A stretch of 64,000 nucleotides of DNA, taken from positions 62,001 through 126,000 of the forward strand of contig CAJWNQ010000001.1 in NCBI GenBank assembly GCA_913043905.1. Reading direction: 5' to 3'. A program made the position numbers and the translations under genes. Below, in pieces: positions 45,768 through 53,582 of this stretch (its first letter is position 1; each line of letters opens with the position of its first letter). Below the pieces are notes generated by a model that saw only the letters and a program-made list of their open reading frames with translations, was not told where the DNA came from and did not search any database. Source of the stretch: an uncultured Paracoccaceae bacterium (lineage in GTDB: Bacteria; Pseudomonadota; Alphaproteobacteria; Rhodobacterales; Rhodobacteraceae).

Positions 45768-47222
45768 CTAATTCTGACTAGCTATTTCTAGTAGTTTATC
45801 TAAATCACAGTGTAGCTCCATATGCTTTGCCAAAGCATTTAAAGTTAGTTCTACTTTATCCGAATAGTTACTTTGCACAATATTAGCACCAACGCGATTT
45901 AAATAGACATGCCTAAATTCATCAGATGAAAACAGTCCATGAATGTAACAACCCTGGATCCTGCCATTTTTTGAACTTGCACCAACGTTAACCCCCTCCA
46001 TATTAAGCCAAAAATTATCACAATCAGCGCCAAAAGTTTGGCCAATGTGAATTTCATACCCAGAAACAGATGCGCCTGAGGCAACATCAGTCCCCGAAAC
46101 CTGAGCCAAACGCTTTTCAGAATGCATTTGAGTAATTACATCCAAATGCCCTAATCCGGCATAACTGCCAGCTGGGCCCTCAATTCCATCATTGTCAATT
46201 ATTTCACGGCCCAACATTTGATATCCACCACAAATACCCAAAACTTGTCCACCCGCTCGAATATGAGCAGCCAAATCCACATCCCAACCCTGCAGTCTAA
46301 AAAAGTTAAGATCGCCAATAGTTGATTTGCTTCCAGGTATCAGGATTAAATCAGCGTCTAAAGGTAATGGATGACCAGAATTAATTATTTCAACAGAAAT
46401 ATTTGGATCAGCCGACAATGGATCAAGGTCATCAAAATTTGCAATACGTGACAGTCTTGGAACTACAATTTTAAAACCACTCCCACCTGATTTTGCCTTG
46501 ATATCTGATGAATCCTCTGCTGGCAGATATCCAGCTTCGGAAAACCAAGGCACTACTCCCATAGATATCCATCCTGTGCGGTCAATAATCTCTGTTAAGC
46601 CACCATCAAATAAAGATACATCACCGCGAAACTTATTAATCATGAAACCTTTGATAAGGGATAAATCATTAGTAGGTAAAATTGTATGCGTACCCACTAT
46701 CTGCGCGATCACCCCCCCACGATCAATATCGCCAACTAAAATAACTGGTATATTTGCGGCTTCTGCAAATCCCATATTTGCTATGTCACCTTCACGAAGG
46801 TTAGTTTCAGCAGGGCTACCTGCTCCCTCAACAATAATTAAATCAGCTTCTTTAGCTAAGCGATTAAAGCTTTCTAAAACGCGCGGCATTAAAGTTGATT
46901 TTAACTTTGCATAATCACGTGCCTTTACAGTTGTTAAACGCTCTCCTTGAACAATAACTTGCGAACCTACATCTGATTCTGGCTTAAGCAAAACTGGGTT
47001 CATATCTATTAATGGCTCAACACCACAAGCCATAGCTTGCATTGCTTGTGCACGCCCAATTTCTCCACCGTCAGAAGTTACAGCAGCATTATTTGACATA
47101 TTCTGTGGTTTGAAAGGTAAGACACGTAGTCCTTTAGCACTAAATGCTCTACAAAGCCCCGCAACAATCATTGATTTACCAACATTCGATCCAGCACCTT
47201 GGATCATAATAGACTTTACCAT
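45768..47222 (-). CDS. cobQ: Cobyric acid synthase
   Basis: ATP- and glutamine-dependent amidase that converts adenosylcobyrinic acid a,c-diamide to cobyric acid in B12 synthesis, 484 residues. The N-terminal dethiobiotin-synthetase-like domain carries the P-loop GAGSNVGKSMIVAGLC; the C-terminal glutaminase domain has the nucleophile cysteine in LGICGGYQMLG and a late histidine in the GCYIHGLFSS segment. It converges with tolC (36 bases apart). cobT and cobS lie about 9 kb away, so cobalamin genes are dispersed in this region. Confidence 0.95.
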   Translation of the reverse strand: MVKSIMIQGAGSNVGKSMIVAGLCRAFSAKGLRVLPFKPQNMSNNAAVTSDGGEIGRAQAMQAMACGVEPLIDMNPVLLKPESDVGSQVIVQGERLTTVKARDYAKLKSTLMPRVLESFNRLAKEADLIIVEGAGSPAETNLREGDIANMGFAEAANIPVILVGDIDRGGVIAQIVGTHTILPTNDLSLIKGFMINKFRGDVSLFDGGLTEIIDRTGWISMGVVPWFSEAGYLPAEDSSDIKAKSGGSGFKIVVPRLSRIANFDDLDPLSADPNISVEIINSGHPLPLDADLILIPGSKSTIGDLNFFRLQGWDVDLAAHIRAGGQVLGICGGYQMLGREIIDNDGIEGPAGSYAGLGHLDVITQMHSEKRLAQVSGTDVASGASVSGYEIHIGQTFGADCDNFWLNMEGVNVGASSKNGRIQGCYIHGLFSSDEFRHVYLNRVGANIVQSNYSDKVELTLNALAKHMELHCDLDKLLEIASQN

Positions 47223-47243
47223 TCAGTTCCCTATACGTAAATT

Positions 47244-47746
47244 AAGAACACACCCGCTCACATAATATTTGGCGCAGCCGCCTTTGCTCACCCAAATAAA
47301 CCTAAAGTAACCATGACCGCAATCATAGGTGGGCTCATAACATATTTTTCTTTATATTTAATGGTATTTTGGAGCTATTTTTTCCTTGGTAACAACCCTG
47401 ACTATATCTTTAATGTACAATATTACTCTTTAAGGTAGTAATCAATCTTTGCAATAAATAGCTCTTTTTTGTTTGGGCCATGATTTTATTTCTTAGTATA
47501 TTAATACAAAAAAATTGGCTCAAAGCTTTTGCAAGCTCTGGATTTTTACACTTAACTTTAGATTTTTTATTACATAATCAGGATGCAGGAAGTCAATTAT
47601 GGCCACTTAGCGATTGGATTTTTATTAGTTCTTTCAGCTTAACAATTTTTTTAATAAATAAGTTTGGGCGTTCTAAACTGTCGTTTCTATTAATGATTGT
47701 TGCTCTACTTGAAATTGCACCCACGCTTATTTTTAGATCTATATAA
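47244..47746 (+). pseudogene. Decayed cobQ-linked membrane protein
   Basis: The plus strand reads as a small membrane protein commonly found beside cobQ in alphaproteobacteria (often misnamed CobQ). The first part is continuous: NTPAHIIFGAAAFAHPNKP, then TAIIGGLITYFSLYLMVFWS, YYSLR, two stop codons, SIFAINSSFLFGP, then a frame change into MILFLSILIQKNWLKAFASS, GFLHLTLDFLLHNQDAGSQL and WPLSDWIFISS. The start codon is also gone (AAG in its place), and about 25 residues near the C-terminus appear deleted. The open frame of 88 codons (47480-47746) is thus the tail of a pseudogene, not an intact gene. Confidence 0.75.
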
Positions 47747-47811
47747 AAAAAAAATATTTAATCTTGCACCACTATCAGCTCATTGTTATAGCCCAGCTTA
47801 CTACACTTAAT

Positions 47812-47885
47812 GGCGAGTTGGCGGAGTGGTGACGCAACGGATTGCAAATCCGTGTACAGGAGTTCGATTCTCCTACTCGCCTCCA
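47812..47885 (+). tRNA. tRNA-Cys (anticodon GCA)
   Basis: A full cloverleaf can be drawn. The acceptor stem is GGCGAGT with ACTCGCC; the D arm is GGCGGAGTGGTGACGC; the anticodon stem ACGGA/TCCGT encloses TTGCAAA, giving anticodon GCA; the T arm contains AGTTCGATTC; the discriminator is T and CCA is encoded. The GCA anticodon and U73 are cysteine identity elements. It reads UGC and UGU codons. Confidence 0.96.
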
Positions 47886-47965
47886 TTACTTATCTAAACT
47901 ATCTAGATTTTGATCAATTAAAATCAAAGCTTTAAATTAAAAATAACCGAATGAAATATTTAGTG

Positions 47966-48205
47966 TTATTTTGTACGAAAATAAGTAAAAAGCCCAACCA
48001 CTATAGCAATTCCAATAATAGCTTCTGGCGTCACAGCCGATACAAAGAGTGATAAGTTTGCCATAACGCTAATAACATAATCTCCAGAATCTTCTCCCAA
48101 CAATAGGTAAATTAAGATAAACAAAACAGTTATTAGACCTAAAATTTCTGAGCTTCGAAAGAGCCACAGTCGTAATTGGGAAAATAATTTATCTATTTGC
48201 TTCAT
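47966..48205 (-). CDS. Small membrane protein, second of a tandem paralogous pair
   Basis: 79-residue hydrophobic protein with two helices (about 18-38 LGLITVLFILIYLLLG and 45-75 VMANLSLFVSAVTPEAIIGI) linked by an acidic GEDSGD loop. It aligns by eye with the upstream 73-residue gene: both have [L]LxGE after helix one, a V(G/A)N(I/L) segment and a C-terminal G(I/V)A-hydrophobic helix ending in a basic tail. The ATG MKQIDKL is preferred over a start three codons earlier. Similar proteins occur widely in marine bacteria in my memory, but no function is established. It follows the paralogue by 41 bases. Confidence 0.65.
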   Translation of the reverse strand: MKQIDKLFSQLRLWLFRSSEILGLITVLFILIYLLLGEDSGDYVISVMANLSLFVSAVTPEAIIGIAIVVGLFTYFRTK

Positions 48206-48246
48206 AATTACCACCTAATTTGCTGGAAGAAGTTTTCTTTAAAAGC

Positions 48247-48468
48247 TTACTTTTGCTGCAATATAGCCAATACTACGCCCAAAGCGATCAAACCAGCAAG
48301 ACCACCTTGCCCTAGTTCAGCTACGAGTGCAGTTATATTACCAACCACATCACCGAGGAAGGCCATATTTGCCTCACCTACCAGAAGTGATGCCACTATT
48401 GCCAAAGCCAAAAGTGCGATTGCAATTTCAGTTAAACTACCAATCATTTTTTTTGCATTTGTTAACAT
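48247..48468 (-). CDS. Small membrane protein, first of a tandem paralogous pair
   Basis: 73-residue protein, almost entirely hydrophobic, with two helices (about 13-31 TEIAIALLALAIVASLLVG and 52-70 GQGGLAGLIALGVVLAIL) and a central amphipathic part (MAFLGDVVGNITALVAELG). The N-terminus MLTNAKKMIG is basic, suggesting an in-cytoplasm N-terminus. Its paralogue lies downstream on the same strand. A good GGGAAAG-like Shine-Dalgarno precedes the ATG. The compact, glycine-rich helices resemble small pore-forming or scaffold proteins, but no function is known and none is claimed. Confidence 0.68.
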   Translation of the reverse strand: MLTNAKKMIGSLTEIAIALLALAIVASLLVGEANMAFLGDVVGNITALVAELGQGGLAGLIALGVVLAILQQK

Positions 48469-48910
48469 AGTTTCTTTCCCTATTTTAATGCTGAAGTTCG
48501 TTATTCGACCCCAGTATGCAAATTCTCTAGTATTAATGTGATATTCGTCAAGTTTTTATTTCAAAATAAAAAAGTCACACAATATATATTATAATAGTCA
48601 ATATAAGGTAGGTTATTAATTTCTAACAACTATTTGTGATTTGAAACTATTATAATATTAAAATTAATTAATAAAAGAATATTATAAAAAGTGAAATAGA
48701 CCTTCGAAATTTGGAATTTTACTTAAAATATACACAAAAATTAAAATTAATTGCTTTTATAGATATTAATTATTCACCAAAATTAAATCCATTCAAACAA
48801 TAATATATAAATATTATCATACTGATATAAAAAGTACTCAAATTTTGATTACTTTTGGTCAAAACCAATCAAAATTACATCTTATTATGTTTTAAATTGT
48901 GGATATATAA
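48469..48910. other. AT-rich gene-free stretch upstream of the small membrane proteins
   Basis: About 440 bases with very low GC and no convincing reading frame on either strand. It should include the promoter of the tandem small-membrane-protein genes. I see no clear hairpin, repeat array or RNA gene in it. Confidence 0.6.
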
Positions 48911-49090
48911 TTATTTTTTTAGTGATTTTTTTTCATCTTTAGTGAGTGGATTGTTCCAAACGTTATTACTTAGACCAAGTTCATGTTTCATTGGTTTAGT
49001 TTTACCTTTAGTAACCTTACCACCCTTATTAAGAAATGCATCAATAAGAGTTTGATCAGTTTTCTTCTTAGGTGTGCCAGACATTGACAT
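48911..49090 (-). CDS. Short basic protein (59 residues), unrecognised family
   Basis: Small gene encoding 59 residues beginning MSMSGTPKKKTDQTLIDAFL and continuing NKGGKVTKGKTKPMKHELGL, SNNVWNNPLTKDEKKSLKK. It is rich in lysine, has no membrane segment, and reads as a coherent protein (LIDAFLNKGGKVTKG, ELGLSNNVWNN). An AAAGGG Shine-Dalgarno lies about 7 bases before the ATG; the second ATG, two codons on, is possible. Short Lys-rich proteins with a FLxKGGKVT core are familiar from marine bacteria and their phages, but I cannot name the family. The plus-strand open frame over the same bases is an antisense shadow. Confidence 0.65.
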   Translation of the reverse strand: MSMSGTPKKKTDQTLIDAFLNKGGKVTKGKTKPMKHELGLSNNVWNNPLTKDEKKSLKK

Positions 49091-49373
49091 AATATAGCCC
49101 TTTGTTTGCTTTATTTTATAATAGTGCGTTAATTGATATCTTACGACATTTATTCAGGTAAATATAGTTAACACTTATCTACTCCAACTTAGTGTAATTT
49201 TTACTATTTATAGTATGTTCATGTTTTTAATGTATGTTAAACTTATCAACTATAATCAATTAATACTTTTTGCAGACTAAGATACCCTTATAAAAAAATT
49301 AAAAAATTTAATCTTTGCAGATTAATTAGATATTTTTAGTTTATAAGATTTATTATATAAAATTTTATCTTTT
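49091..49373. other. Gene-free AT-rich spacer
   Basis: About 280 bases without a convincing reading frame. A short motif TTTGCAGA(C/T)TAA appears twice about 40 bases apart (around 49272 and 49314); its meaning is unknown. Otherwise nothing notable is visible. Confidence 0.5.
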
Positions 49374-50300
49374 TTAAACTTCTAAATTAATTTCATATCC
49401 AGATATTGGGAAATGCACGGCAATAGCACCAACTTCTTTCTCAGTATTATTAATTGAAACTCGCTGCCTATCTAAATATCGTAGCGCTCCACATACAGTT
49501 GGATCTGAAGATTGTGTTCTAGGACGAATACCTACACGTTGATTTAGGTTTAGCTCAGTCATTACGCTACTATCAATACCAACTAAAGATTTTGGAGTAT
49601 TATCATTTGCTATTTTTATAGCTTCTTGCCCTCCTAAATCTTGATATTGACCCTCTCCACAATTACAGACAGCATTTTCTATTCTACATATATTGGGATA
49701 ACGAGAAAGAACTTTAGGGCCATCACTCCACCTGCCCCGTAAAAACCATGCAAGATATGCAACAGACACATCAGCATAGGATAATTCTTTCGAGCATATA
49801 TTCCCCCCACAAGTAAGAATATCATCGATATTTTTTAACTTTGCATCAAGTTGTAATACAACACTAGAGAGATCATGATTTAACTTTTCGATCGTCCAAC
49901 CTAGTTCAAAATATAGATCACCTCGATCTTTAATGAATTCTGAAGGGGCAGTATCCAATGCGTTTGTTATAACAACTCGCGCTGCTAATTCAAAAACAGT
50001 ATCATCAATCCAGGCCGAGAATGCTAATGCCTTGCTCATGCATCCTTCAGGAAAAATAGCGCTCAAAAAACCAAAATCAGCTAATGCACGTATAATATTT
50101 TGTGTGTCACAATATACATCTGCCCCAATTTGCAAAACAGGAGTTCGGCGATACCCTCCCGTTAAAGAAGTGAGTAATGGCTTTGGCGGTATCCTTGGAA
50201 TTTCAACAGATAACCATTTTGCATTAGCTAAGCCCAATGCGAGTCGAACTTTATGTGCAAACGGAGAAGGCCAATAGTGATGTAATATTAATTCAGACAT
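49374..50300 (-). CDS. Glutathione S-transferase-like protein with extra C-terminal region
   Basis: About 308 residues. The N-terminal ~75 residues form a thioredoxin-like GST domain (HHYWPSPFAHKVRLALGLAN, then GYRRTPVLQIGADVYCDTQN, the latter giving the cis-Pro and Ser/Thr-Gln glutathione contacts). An all-helical C-terminal GST domain follows to about 235. The last ~75 residues (GIRPRTQSSDPTVCGALRYL, then RQRVSINNTEKEVGAIAVHF) are beyond the usual ~200-230 length and I do not recognise them. The ATG is preceded by AAGGGA; the frame extends nine codons further. No neighbouring pathway suggests a substrate. Confidence 0.8.
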   Translation of the reverse strand: MSELILHHYWPSPFAHKVRLALGLANAKWLSVEIPRIPPKPLLTSLTGGYRRTPVLQIGADVYCDTQNIIRALADFGFLSAIFPEGCMSKALAFSAWIDDTVFELAARVVITNALDTAPSEFIKDRGDLYFELGWTIEKLNHDLSSVVLQLDAKLKNIDDILTCGGNICSKELSYADVSVAYLAWFLRGRWSDGPKVLSRYPNICRIENAVCNCGEGQYQDLGGQEAIKIANDNTPKSLVGIDSSVMTELNLNQRVGIRPRTQSSDPTVCGALRYLDRQRVSINNTEKEVGAIAVHFPISGYEINLEV

Positions 50301-50355
50301 TAATGCATCCCTTGTTTCTAGTTTCAAAATTTTTATTATTAAAGTTTCTAATCAT

Positions 50356-50730
50356 TTATTTAATGATTAATTCCACTTTACATCGAAATACTTGAGATTG
50401 AATAGATGGATCAACTCTGTAGTTGACTATAGCAGTATGCATCAAAATATTTTCTTGAAATCTAAATAGATCATTACGGTCAGAATTTTTAGCAAAAGCA
50501 CTAAAGCCGTCTTCATCAATCATCGTAATATCATAATTATCATGATAAAAGACACCATTCCCAGAAAAACCTTTCTTATTCCATGTAAAATTTAGTTTAC
50601 GACCCTGGTACATAGGACGCATCGATCCCTCAGCAGCTAATAAAACTCGATGAAGTTCAATGCAATTATAGGTGCCGAACGCATGAACAGGAAACGTGAT
50701 TAGTATTGAAGAAATTATTACTTTTAACAT
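50356..50730 (-). CDS. Small exported protein of unknown function
   Basis: 124 residues with a signal peptide (KVIISSILITFPVHAFG, about 3-19), indicating periplasmic location. Two cysteines (CIELH near the start and FRCKVELIIK at the end) could form a disulfide. The middle is rich in aromatic and acidic residues (FHYDNYDITMIDEDGF-like FYHDNYDITMIDEDGFSAFA). No family is recognised. It is transcribed between the otn operon and the GST-like gene on the same strand, 118 bases after otnI. Confidence 0.55.
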   Translation of the reverse strand: MLKVIISSILITFPVHAFGTYNCIELHRVLLAAEGSMRPMYQGRKLNFTWNKKGFSGNGVFYHDNYDITMIDEDGFSAFAKNSDRNDLFRFQENILMHTAIVNYRVDPSIQSQVFRCKVELIIK

Positions 50731-50848
50731 ATTACTATGATAATGGAGTAATATTATAGGTCAAGAAGCTATGCACTCAATGATAACAAGTCTATAAAGT
50801 AAAATCTTAATTAATATATGGAATTGAATATAATTTCAAAGCTAAGCT

Positions 50849-51628
50849 TCAAGATACTAAAGATTTATTAGTTAACCATTCAAGTGAAGCGTTTGTATCT
50901 CCTTTTGGTTTATATTCAGCTCCAATGGGATCAGTGTAACCGAGCTTTTTTATCAATTTAAAAATAAATTTGTAAGCTACTTCTCCATTATCAGGTGGGC
51001 CCCTGTCTGGAACAGACGCAAACTGTATGTGACCAATTCGTGGCATCAATTTCTCAATACTATTAGCAAGATCACCCTCCATCAATTGAACATGATAACA
51101 ATCAAACATAAGTTTTAAGTTGGGTTTATTAACTTTATCCATCACATTTAAAGCCTGTTTTGTAGTTGTTAGGAAGTAGCCTGGTGCATCATATTTATTA
51201 AGTGGTTCAATTAGAATTTTAATGTTAAATTTAATTGCCTGATCACAAGCATATTGTAAATTTTCAATGAAAACTTTTTCGGCTTCATGACTATTCGTAA
51301 AGCCAGCCATTACGTGTATACTTTTTGTACTGATAACTAATGCATATGAAATAGCTTCATCGATTGCGAGGCGAGCATCCACTTCTCGCCCAGGAATAGC
51401 ACTAAGACCATTCTCACCTGTATCAACATCACCTCTTCGGGTATTTAGTCCAAGCATTTTTAGACCAGTTTCTTCTAGAGCCAATGCTACATCATTTGGT
51501 GATACTTCATATGGCCAGTGGCACTCAACAGCGTCAAAGCCAGCCATTTTAGCTGCTCTTATAGCATCTGGAAGTGGTAGTTCGCTCCAGAGGAACCCAA
51601 GGTTAGCTGAAAATTTTATGAATCCCAC
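50849..51628 (-). CDS. otnI: 2-Oxo-tetronate isomerase (OtnI; hydroxypyruvate isomerase family)
   Basis: TIM-barrel isomerase of the Hyi/OtnI family, 259 residues. In the L-threonate and D-erythronate pathways it converts 2-oxo-tetronate to 3-oxo-tetronate. The catalytic acid residues are visible in KILIEPLNKYDAPGYF and DPIGAEYKPKGDT, with the metal-site segment MFDCYHVQLMEGD. It is the last gene of the ltnD-otnK-otnC-otnI operon, overlapping otnC by 13 bases, so its role follows from context as well as sequence. Classical hydroxypyruvate isomerase is the alternative. Confidence 0.92.
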   Translation of the reverse strand: MGFIKFSANLGFLWSELPLPDAIRAAKMAGFDAVECHWPYEVSPNDVALALEETGLKMLGLNTRRGDVDTGENGLSAIPGREVDARLAIDEAISYALVISTKSIHVMAGFTNSHEAEKVFIENLQYACDQAIKFNIKILIEPLNKYDAPGYFLTTTKQALNVMDKVNKPNLKLMFDCYHVQLMEGDLANSIEKLMPRIGHIQFASVPDRGPPDNGEVAYKFIFKLIKKLGYTDPIGAEYKPKGDTNASLEWLTNKSLVS

Positions 51629-52266
51629 TCTACATCAAATTTTTTAACAAGTGCCCTTATATCATTTGGCTTTAAATTTTTAACACACATTCCACGTGTC
51701 ATCATCGCAAGACGAGCAGTGTCTTCAAGTTCTTCGATGGCATTACATGCAGCTTCTATGTCTTTGCCTGCTACTACTGGGCCATGGTTTGCTAGCATCA
51801 CCGCAGAACGTTTACCTGCAAGCCCGCGGACAGCCTTTCCCATTGCAGGATCACCTGGCATGAAAAATGGTAAAAGCTTTACCTTACCAAGCTTCATAAT
51901 AGCATATGGTGTGAGTGGTGGTAAAAAATTATCTTCGTCGACGTCAGGCATCATTGATAGCGCCACAGAATGACATGAGTGTAAATGCACCACAGCTCCT
52001 GCAGTGCTTCTTGTGTCATAGAATGCACTATGTAAATCAATCTCTTTTGTTGGGCTGTCACCACTAAGAAAATGCCCCTGAGAATCAAAACGGCTAAGCC
52101 GTCCAGGATCAAGCCGCCCAAAACTTGTACCAGTAGGGCTAACAAGCAATCCCCCATCTGAAGTCCTAGAAGATAGATTTCCAGTACTGCCACCAGTTAA
52201 CCCACGATCAAATATTGATTTGGCCAACAAACAAATTTGTTCCCTTAATTTAACTTCATCAGCCAT
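51616..52266 (-). CDS. otnC: 3-Oxo-tetronate 4-phosphate decarboxylase (OtnC; class II aldolase family)
   Basis: Zinc-dependent class II aldolase/adducin-family enzyme, 216 residues, that decarboxylates 3-oxo-tetronate 4-phosphate to dihydroxyacetone phosphate. Phosphate-site block TGGSTGNLSSRTSDG and zinc ligands HLHSCHSVALS (His-x-His) are visible; a later ANHGPVVAG supplies another His. The start overlaps the end of otnK (TAATG). Together with otnK and otnI this is the signature set of the acid-sugar pathway described for L-threonate and D-erythronate. Confidence 0.93.
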   Translation of the reverse strand: MADEVKLREQICLLAKSIFDRGLTGGSTGNLSSRTSDGGLLVSPTGTSFGRLDPGRLSRFDSQGHFLSGDSPTKEIDLHSAFYDTRSTAGAVVHLHSCHSVALSMMPDVDEDNFLPPLTPYAIMKLGKVKLLPFFMPGDPAMGKAVRGLAGKRSAVMLANHGPVVAGKDIEAACNAIEELEDTARLAMMTRGMCVKNLKPNDIRALVKKFDVEWDS

Positions 52267-53534
52267 TAAACTTCCAATACGTTTAGTGCTTGTGTAAAAA
52301 ATGTTTCATCACCAAAATTACCTGATTTTAATGATAATGCAATCTCGTTTCCTTTTGAATAAGAGAATGTCCAAGGAACACCTGGTGCAATTTCAGGTCC
52401 AATATCAAGTTTTGTGACGCCAAGCGCTTTAGTTATAGCGCCCGATGTTTCCCCCCCTGCTATAACGAATTTTCTCACGCCAACACTCTGAGCAAATAAC
52501 GCACAAGCAGCTAAGGCTTGCTCAACTATTTCACCTGCTTTCGCAACACCAAGTTTATTTTGGGCTGATTTGACTGATGCAGGATTAGCAGTTGCATATA
52601 TAATAATAGGTACCAAAAAGTCTTGTACTCCAAGCCATCTGAGTGCCATTTCCGGACCATTTTCAGCCAATTCTAGAGGGTCAAGGCAAAAAGAAATAGC
52701 ACCCGATTCGATAATGTTAGCGACCTGTTTGTTTGTCATCACCGAACAACTTCCAGATAAAATAATACTGCGAGCACCAAATTTGTATTTTTTCTGTATT
52801 ACAGTTTCAGACGGAAGCAAGCCAACAGACATATACAATTCAGGTAAAGGCATAGCCAATGCAGATCCACCAGTTATCAGTGGCATATCCATACAAGAAG
52901 TGGCAATTACCTCTAAATCACTATTGGCAACTGCATCTATAACTATGTGTGCAATCCCCTTATTCTTAGTTACCTCCAGTTCCATTGTTAATGCATTAGA
53001 ACCTTTTGCCACAGTCAGTCGATCTATTAAGCCAACAGGTTGGGATACTTGTGGCTCAAGAAGTCGAACTAAGTTACTATCCCTCATTGGTGTCAATGGA
53101 TGGTCTTTCATCGAGCTTTCAGAAAGTGGCTTTTGCCCAACAAACAAATTCCCCATGAAGACAGAGCGCCCATTTTCAGGAAAAGCAGGGCAGTAAATAG
53201 TTTGATTTGTTTTTAAATCTGACATCAAAGCTTCAGCTACAGGACCAATATTTCCCTCAGATGTGCAATCAAAAGTTGAACAGTATTTCCAAAAAAACCG
53301 CTTCGCTCCAGCATCTTGCAACCAACTTAATGCAGCTCTAGTTTCCTTAACCGCCTCAGAAACAGGCATCGTACGAGATTTTAGTGCGATCACTTCAAAT
53401 GCTGATGTATCTTTCGGAGGCTCTTTTGGTACGCCTATCCGAAGAGAAACTTTGACACCACTTCGCGCCAGCATGCTTGCCAAATCAGTAGCCCCAGTAA
53501 AATCATCCGCAATGCAGCCTAAAAGTGTTGTCAT
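52266..53534 (-). CDS. otnK: 3-Oxo-tetronate kinase (OtnK; four-carbon acid sugar kinase)
   Basis: DUF1537-type kinase of 422 residues that phosphorylates 3-oxo-tetronate with ATP. The N-terminal domain starts CIADDFTGATDLASMLARSG (substrate-binding DDFTGA motif); the C-terminal nucleotide-binding domain ends with VIAGGETSGAITKAL and EIAPGVPWT. The stop overlaps otnC by one base. The two other otn genes and ltnD make the assignment firm. Without context, related members act on D-threonate or other four-carbon acid sugars. Confidence 0.94.
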   Translation of the reverse strand: MTTLLGCIADDFTGATDLASMLARSGVKVSLRIGVPKEPPKDTSAFEVIALKSRTMPVSEAVKETRAALSWLQDAGAKRFFWKYCSTFDCTSEGNIGPVAEALMSDLKTNQTIYCPAFPENGRSVFMGNLFVGQKPLSESSMKDHPLTPMRDSNLVRLLEPQVSQPVGLIDRLTVAKGSNALTMELEVTKNKGIAHIVIDAVANSDLEVIATSCMDMPLITGGSALAMPLPELYMSVGLLPSETVIQKKYKFGARSIILSGSCSVMTNKQVANIIESGAISFCLDPLELAENGPEMALRWLGVQDFLVPIIIYATANPASVKSAQNKLGVAKAGEIVEQALAACALFAQSVGVRKFVIAGGETSGAITKALGVTKLDIGPEIAPGVPWTFSYSKGNEIALSLKSGNFGDETFFTQALNVLEV

Positions 53535-53582
53535 TTTTTTTCCTGATCTTTGGCTATTTTTATATAAATTAATGCAAATAAT

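Noticed and set aside
47480..47746. 88-codon frame as an intact gene
   Set aside because: Upstream sequence in the other frame completes the same family, with stops and a frame change, so it is the tail of a pseudogene.
48855..49055. 66-codon plus-strand hydrophobic frame
   Set aside because: It covers the minus-strand 59-residue gene, which has the better Shine-Dalgarno and protein-like composition.
52570..53196. 208-codon open frame on the plus strand
   Set aside because: Fully antisense to otnK, which is secure; no family resemblance.
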